Origin: Eubacteriales bacterium
Lineage (GTDB): Bacteria; Bacillota; Clostridia; Oscillospirales; CAG-272
Assembly: GCA_028709565.1 (NCBI GenBank)
Contig: JAQVWU010000089.1
Location: 1 to 9,238, forward strand
Length of the DNA: 9,238 nt
Direction of reading: 5' to 3'
Shown here one piece after another: positions 6,505-9,238 of the stretch. The first letter of the stretch is position 1. Each line of letters begins with the position of its first letter. A model generated the notes under the pieces. It had not been told where the DNA came from, ran no database searches, and saw only the letters and a program-made list of their open reading frames with translations. The position numbers and the translations under genes are program-made.

Positions 6505-6533
6505 ATTATATCACAACCAAACAGTCACATCAA
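6505..6533 (-). promoter_or_regulatory. Promoter of the MBL / URO-D / binding-protein operon
   Basis: On the minus strand, TTGATG (6533-6528), a 17-bp spacer and a perfect TATAAT (6510-6505) are followed by a predicted start near 6498, leaving a leader of about 28 nt to ATG 6470. No terminator lies between the three genes, so they are likely co-transcribed. Confidence 0.75.
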
Positions 6534-6566
6534 GGCTTTTTTTCCGAAACGGCATTAAAACAACGC

Positions 6567-6593
6567 GCCCGTCATATTATTGTATAAACGGGC
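6567..6593. repeat. Inverted repeat upstream of gene 6623 (possible operator)
   Basis: GCCCGT (6567-6572) and ACGGGC (6588-6593) flank 15 AT-rich bases that include -10-like boxes TATTAT (6575-6580) and TATAAA (6583-6588) on the plus strand. No matching -35 box was found, so the promoter of gene 6623 is uncertain. The arms could bind a repressor, or be a chance match. Confidence 0.3.
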
Positions 6594-6622
6594 AGCCGGG
6601 ATAAGTGACAGGTGGTTTATAA

Positions 6623-7177
6623 ATGAACAGATCAAACGGTTTTGGCACGAGCGGTTACATGAGGCTGTATGATGACCTGTATATCCTCTGGAGGAATCTG
6701 CTCATCTGGGTCATGGATTATGTGATAAACGTCATATGCGAATTCGGCAACGGACCTTTTATACGTCATCGTATCGGCGAAGCGATAAATGACCTCAGCG
6801 CGGTTATAACCGAATTCTACGGATATCAAAACGGGCGCATATTCGAGTTGCTGCTCGAAAGCCATGTACTTATCATAGTAAATTACGTGGACAACAAGCA
6901 TTATGGAAACGAGGAAGCCGCCGCACAAAACATACTGGAACTGCAGGCCAATTCCCTGGAAACGGCGGAATTCCTGGAGGAATTGAATCCATATTGGCCG
7001 GCTGATGAGGGTTACGACCTGTTATATAATCATGTAGCAATGTTTGACAAATACACGGTCTGCGCGTTCGCATCGGAGGCGGAGGCGTTTGCCGAACTCT
7101 CAAATACAATTCGGAGCGAGGCGCTCCTGCTGGCCGACTTCATGACAGACGGTCTTATCCGACAATTTGCTTTGTAG
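6623..7177 (+). CDS. Hypothetical small all-helical protein
   Basis: The 184-residue product has no signal peptide and is predicted, by its heptad-like hydrophobic pattern, to be a bundle of amphipathic helices. It resembles, from memory, a family of roughly 160-180-residue uncharacterised Firmicutes proteins with a W/LL-x-x-H motif, an N-P-x-W turn and a C-terminal MADxLxxGIxxQF. Here these appear as LWRNLLIWV (22-30), LLLESHV (76-82), LNPYWP (121-126), LLYNHV (133-138) and LADFMTDGLIRQF (170-182). The LL-x-x-H blocks recur at near-regular spacing, suggesting internal duplication. ATG 6623 has AGGTGG at 6610-6615. The gene is alone: divergent from the MBL operon and convergent with the SixA-CHAD gene, with a shared terminator. 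Function is unknown. Confidence 0.7.
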   Translation: MNRSNGFGTSGYMRLYDDLYILWRNLLIWVMDYVINVICEFGNGPFIRHRIGEAINDLSAVITEFYGYQNGRIFELLLESHVLIIVNYVDNKHYGNEEAAAQNILELQANSLETAEFLEELNPYWPADEGYDLLYNHVAMFDKYTVCAFASEAEAFAELSNTIRSEALLLADFMTDGLIRQFAL

Positions 7178-7187
7178 CAAATTTCAT

Positions 7188-7223
7188 AAACTGTGCCGGC
7201 TCTTCGATAAGCCGGCACAGTTT
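7188..7223. terminator. Bidirectional intrinsic terminator
   Basis: AAACTGTGCCGGCT (7188-7201) pairs perfectly with AGCCGGCACAGTTT (7210-7223) across an 8-nt loop: 14 bp with a GC-rich core. T-rich tails follow on both strands. It lies 10 bp after the stop of the helical-protein gene and 9 bp beyond the end of the SixA-CHAD gene on the opposite strand, so it should stop both. Confidence 0.9.
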
Positions 7224-7232
7224 TATATCGGA

Positions 7233-8366
7233 TTAACGCACGGTCCCGACAGTCCTGATTTTTTCCAGTTTTTCTTCCGCCAGCCGGATTTGATATCCGC
7301 TCATCAGCGCGCTTTCCCGGCGCATTTCGTCATTGTCCTCCCTCTCGCTCAGTTCCCCGATAATGGCCAGATTCAGCTGAGTGTCACAGTAATCGCCGAA
7401 AAGGTCCTGCAGATTTTTAAGAGAGGCGATTGTGTTCTCCCTTTTCATACCGAGTATCGGATTGACCGCTTCAATGGCATAACGCAGCTTTTTAATCTGT
7501 TTGCGCAGTTCGTGAATCGCCGCGTAATCGCTGTCGCCTATTGTGTCCAGAGCTGCGTTTATCTTCTTGAGCCGGCTTGCGATGCGTTTTTCGGTAAACG
7601 CCTTGAATGAAATCGGTTTTGAACTTTCTTCCGCTTGTTCCGCTTCGTTTTCGGTTAACCGTAAAACGTTAAACACCGCTTCGGTCATATCGGACGCGTC
7701 GGCGTATTGCTCGGGTTTTATCAGCGGTTTGATAAAGGACAGCATGGCGCGCAAGGTTCTGACCTCAATGCGGAACCGGTGAACCGCGTCCGCGTCGCCG
7801 GGATTTGCCAGAAAATTCTGCAGCCGGGCAAATACCTCATGGCATTTAAACCTCAGTATTTTCCGAAATTCGGGCAGCGCTTCACCGCCGCGATTGACCT
7901 TCAATCGTCCGGGCAGCAGCGTCCATTCGGGTTTTGCGCTCAAGGGTTGCGGTATGACACGCAGTCCGACCGCGCCCCCTTTGCGGAAGGGGATTTCATA
8001 TCCGCAGAGCTGCCGGCACCAGGCGCTCAGATGCGGTTCATGACCCACGACCACCGGGGTCAGGTGGGGGTCAAGGTTCTGACAGATACTGAGCAGTCCC
8101 TCAAAATTACCGTTTTCCACCCATTCCGCCCGCTCTGCCGGTTCTGCTTCCATGTAGTCGGTAATAATATCAGCGGTCTGTGATGCCCGCGGCAGGGCGC
8201 TGGTATAGAAGCGCAGTTGAAGCCCGCAAAGCCGCCCCTGCAGCGCGGGCAGCAGCTTTTCAATTTCCTTTATCCCCTGTTTGGTCAGTTCTCTGCGCGT
8301 CTCATCCGGGACCGTTTCGCGGGAATCCGCCTTGCCGTGACGAATCAGTATCAATCTTCTTTCCAC
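7233..8366 (-). CDS. SixA-type histidine phosphatase fused to CHAD domain
   Basis: This 377-residue cytoplasmic protein joins two domains. Residues 1 to about 155 are a histidine-phosphatase domain of the SixA branch: LIRHGKA (7-13, nucleophile H10), TSALPRASQTA (55-65), and VVGHEP (107-111, catalytic H109). Residues about 165-377 are a CHAD domain, a helical domain that binds polyphosphate: paired motifs VHRFRIEVRTLR (195-206) and IHELRKQIKKLRY (284-296) supply H196, R197, R203, R206, H285, R288, K289, K292 and R295. The spacer between the two CHAD halves looks shorter than usual. The start is GTG at 8366, with GGAGGAG at 8374-8380 inside the end of the CYTH gene; the two genes overlap by 16 bp, implying coupled translation. 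CYTH and CHAD often occur fused or adjacent. Removal of phosphate from polyphosphate, inositol-type phosphates or phosphohistidine is possible; the substrate is not shown. Confidence 0.85.
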   Translation of the reverse strand: MERRLILIRHGKADSRETVPDETRRELTKQGIKEIEKLLPALQGRLCGLQLRFYTSALPRASQTADIITDYMEAEPAERAEWVENGNFEGLLSICQNLDPHLTPVVVGHEPHLSAWCRQLCGYEIPFRKGGAVGLRVIPQPLSAKPEWTLLPGRLKVNRGGEALPEFRKILRFKCHEVFARLQNFLANPGDADAVHRFRIEVRTLRAMLSFIKPLIKPEQYADASDMTEAVFNVLRLTENEAEQAEESSKPISFKAFTEKRIASRLKKINAALDTIGDSDYAAIHELRKQIKKLRYAIEAVNPILGMKRENTIASLKNLQDLFGDYCDTQLNLAIIGELSEREDNDEMRRESALMSGYQIRLAEEKLEKIRTVGTVR

Positions 8367-9016
8367 TTCGGGTCTCCTCCGTTTTTCTTGTTACTCCGTG
8401 TCAAATTCAGACCGCGTCTGTATTTTGAAATGCTGCAGACCGATAATCCGCTGATATTGCGCTCCAGTTCCTCCGCCAGCCGCTCCAGCTGTGCCCGGAG
8501 CGAGCCGGATTTCAATTCTATCTCCAGCTGGTAGTCCCGCGCGGCTATACCGTCACGGCGACAGCATATATCATCCAGCGCCATCTCCAGACGCGCTTCC
8601 CCGTCGCAGAGCAGTATAGTCTCACGGTTGTTCTCTATCACCAGCGACACCACCAGCGCCCGGGTATCGATTCCGAGCCGCTCTTCGATAAACGCCCCGT
8701 GTCCGTCCAAAACGGGGCCGTCAATCGTCTTCTCGTATTCATAGCGTTCGGTCAGGTCACCCGTTATCGGCTTTTTGATTGTCAGTTTATAGCTGCCCGA
8801 TTTTTCCCTTATTCTCAGTATACAATCGCGTTTATCCAGCTCCCGGTCCGCCGTATCATAATAGGTGTCGGTATGTTTCTGTATCGGCCGCATCTTGCAT
8901 TCCCACTCCGCCGTCTTCAGATATTCTTTTACCCTGTCGAAAACCACTCTATCCGGCAGACAGTATTTCTTTTCGATTTCGACCGGTTCACCTGTCTCTT
9001 TGTCCGTTCCGGTCAT
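8351..9016 (-). CDS. CYTH domain (triphosphate tunnel metalloenzyme) protein
   Basis: The 221-residue protein belongs to the CYTH superfamily, whose eight-stranded tunnel binds triphosphate with divalent metal; members include class IV adenylate cyclase, thiamine triphosphatase and tripolyphosphatases. Present are the signature EIEKK (E13, E15, K17), YYDTADREL (52-60), LRIR (67-70; R68, R70), KLTIKKP (77-83), ERYEYE (90-95), R131, the acidic EMALDD (144-149), LEIEL (164-168; E165, E167) and K198 in SISKYRRG. The binding set looks complete, so the protein is likely an active triphosphatase. ATG 9016 has AGAGGTG at 9021-9027. It is the first gene of a two-gene operon with a downstream CHAD protein, which favours a polyphosphate or tripolyphosphate substrate over cAMP synthesis; that is inference. 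The C-terminal tail is charged and encodes the ribosome binding site of the next gene. Confidence 0.85.
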   Translation of the reverse strand: MTGTDKETGEPVEIEKKYCLPDRVVFDRVKEYLKTAEWECKMRPIQKHTDTYYDTADRELDKRDCILRIREKSGSYKLTIKKPITGDLTERYEYEKTIDGPVLDGHGAFIEERLGIDTRALVVSLVIENNRETILLCDGEARLEMALDDICCRRDGIAARDYQLEIELKSGSLRAQLERLAEELERNISGLSVCSISKYRRGLNLTRSNKKNGGDPKWKED

Positions 9017-9030
9017 TTTTCACCTCTTAT

Positions 9031-9046
9031 TTTAACATTTGTTAAA
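9031..9046. repeat. Palindrome in the CYTH operon leader (possible operator)
   Basis: TTTAAC (9031-9036) and GTTAAA (9041-9046) form a 6-4-6 palindrome between the predicted transcription start (near 9066, minus strand) and the ribosome binding site of the CYTH gene. The position would suit a roadblock repressor. AT-rich palindromes of this size can occur by chance. Confidence 0.35.
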
Positions 9047-9072
9047 TTGATGTAAAATACTGACGATAATCC

Positions 9073-9100
9073 ATTATACCATTGTTTGTGAAATTTGCAA
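9073..9100 (-). promoter_or_regulatory. Promoter of the CYTH / SixA-CHAD operon
   Basis: On the minus strand, TTGCAA (9100-9095), a 16-bp spacer and a perfect TATAAT (9078-9073) predict a start near 9066 and a 5' leader of about 50 nt. Confidence 0.65.
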
Positions 9101-9127
9101 GTAATATGCGCAGTGTTTTTGCATTTT

Positions 9128-9140
9128 CGCATATAATGCG
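9128..9140. repeat. Short palindrome between divergent promoters
   Basis: CGCAT (9128-9132), ATA, then ATGCG (9136-9140) is a perfect 5-3-5 palindrome, between the two divergent promoters: 20 bp upstream of the -35 box at 9160 and 28 bp from the -35 of the CYTH promoter. A regulator bound here could act on either. Confidence 0.3.
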
Positions 9141-9159
9141 GTATAACTTTTTCTAACAA

Positions 9160-9188
9160 TTGACAAATATATCATATAGTCGTATAAT
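9160..9188 (+). promoter_or_regulatory. Perfect consensus promoter for a gene beyond the right edge
   Basis: TTGACA (9160-9165), a 17-bp spacer and TATAAT (9183-9188) match the sigma-A consensus at all twelve bases. The start is expected near 9195. The remaining 40 or so bases contain no start codon with a ribosome binding site, so the driven gene begins outside the window. Confidence 0.8.
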
Positions 9189-9238
9189 CGAATTATAAAA
9201 TATATTCAAAGAGTGTTTCGGGAACGGTTATATTTTAA

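Noticed and set aside
6573..6590. Plus-strand promoter for the helical-protein gene (TATTAT or TATAAA as -10)
   Set aside because: Neither box has an acceptable -35 element 16-18 bp upstream, so no promoter is called.

Overview
The window looks like chromosomal DNA of an anaerobic, low-to-mid GC Firmicute, probably class Clostridia (Oscillospirales-like). This is inferred from consensus sigma-A promoters, strong AGGAGG-type ribosome binding sites, a lipoprotein solute-binding protein of clostridial type, a URO-D-family methyltransferase-like enzyme, and an ABC-F gene with a leader. No rRNA, tRNA or CRISPR array was seen.

Left part (1-1060): AT-rich IS5-family debris. The right end of one IS copy (1-126) is followed after 4 bp by a second copy in the same direction (131-1055), bounded by perfect 12-bp inverted repeats. 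The second copy has an internal deletion that removed the transposase N-terminus, including the first catalytic Asp.

ABC-F locus (1097-3086): a near-consensus promoter, a 47-codon leader ORF with a good ribosome binding site, a strong intrinsic terminator, then a 540-aa ABC-F ATPase. The leader holds four segments that can pair as 1:2 plus 3:4 (terminator) or as 2:3 (antiterminator). This is the layout of ribosome-mediated attenuation, as used to induce ribosome-protection genes by antibiotics, and it is the most interesting item here.

Minus-strand operon (6533 down to 3167): promoter, MBL-fold hydrolase, URO-D-family protein, and a lipoprotein solute-binding protein with no permease genes in the window. 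It converges on the ABC-F gene.

Plus-strand gene 6623-7177 encodes a small all-helical protein of unknown function, divergent from the operon above. It ends at a 14-bp-stem bidirectional terminator that also serves the next, convergent operon.

Right part (9100 down to 7233, minus strand): a CYTH triphosphate-tunnel protein overlaps by 16 bp a SixA-type histidine phosphatase fused to a CHAD domain. Together they suggest a polyphosphate or phosphoanhydride module. A perfect consensus promoter (9160-9188, plus strand) fires off the right edge toward a gene outside the window.
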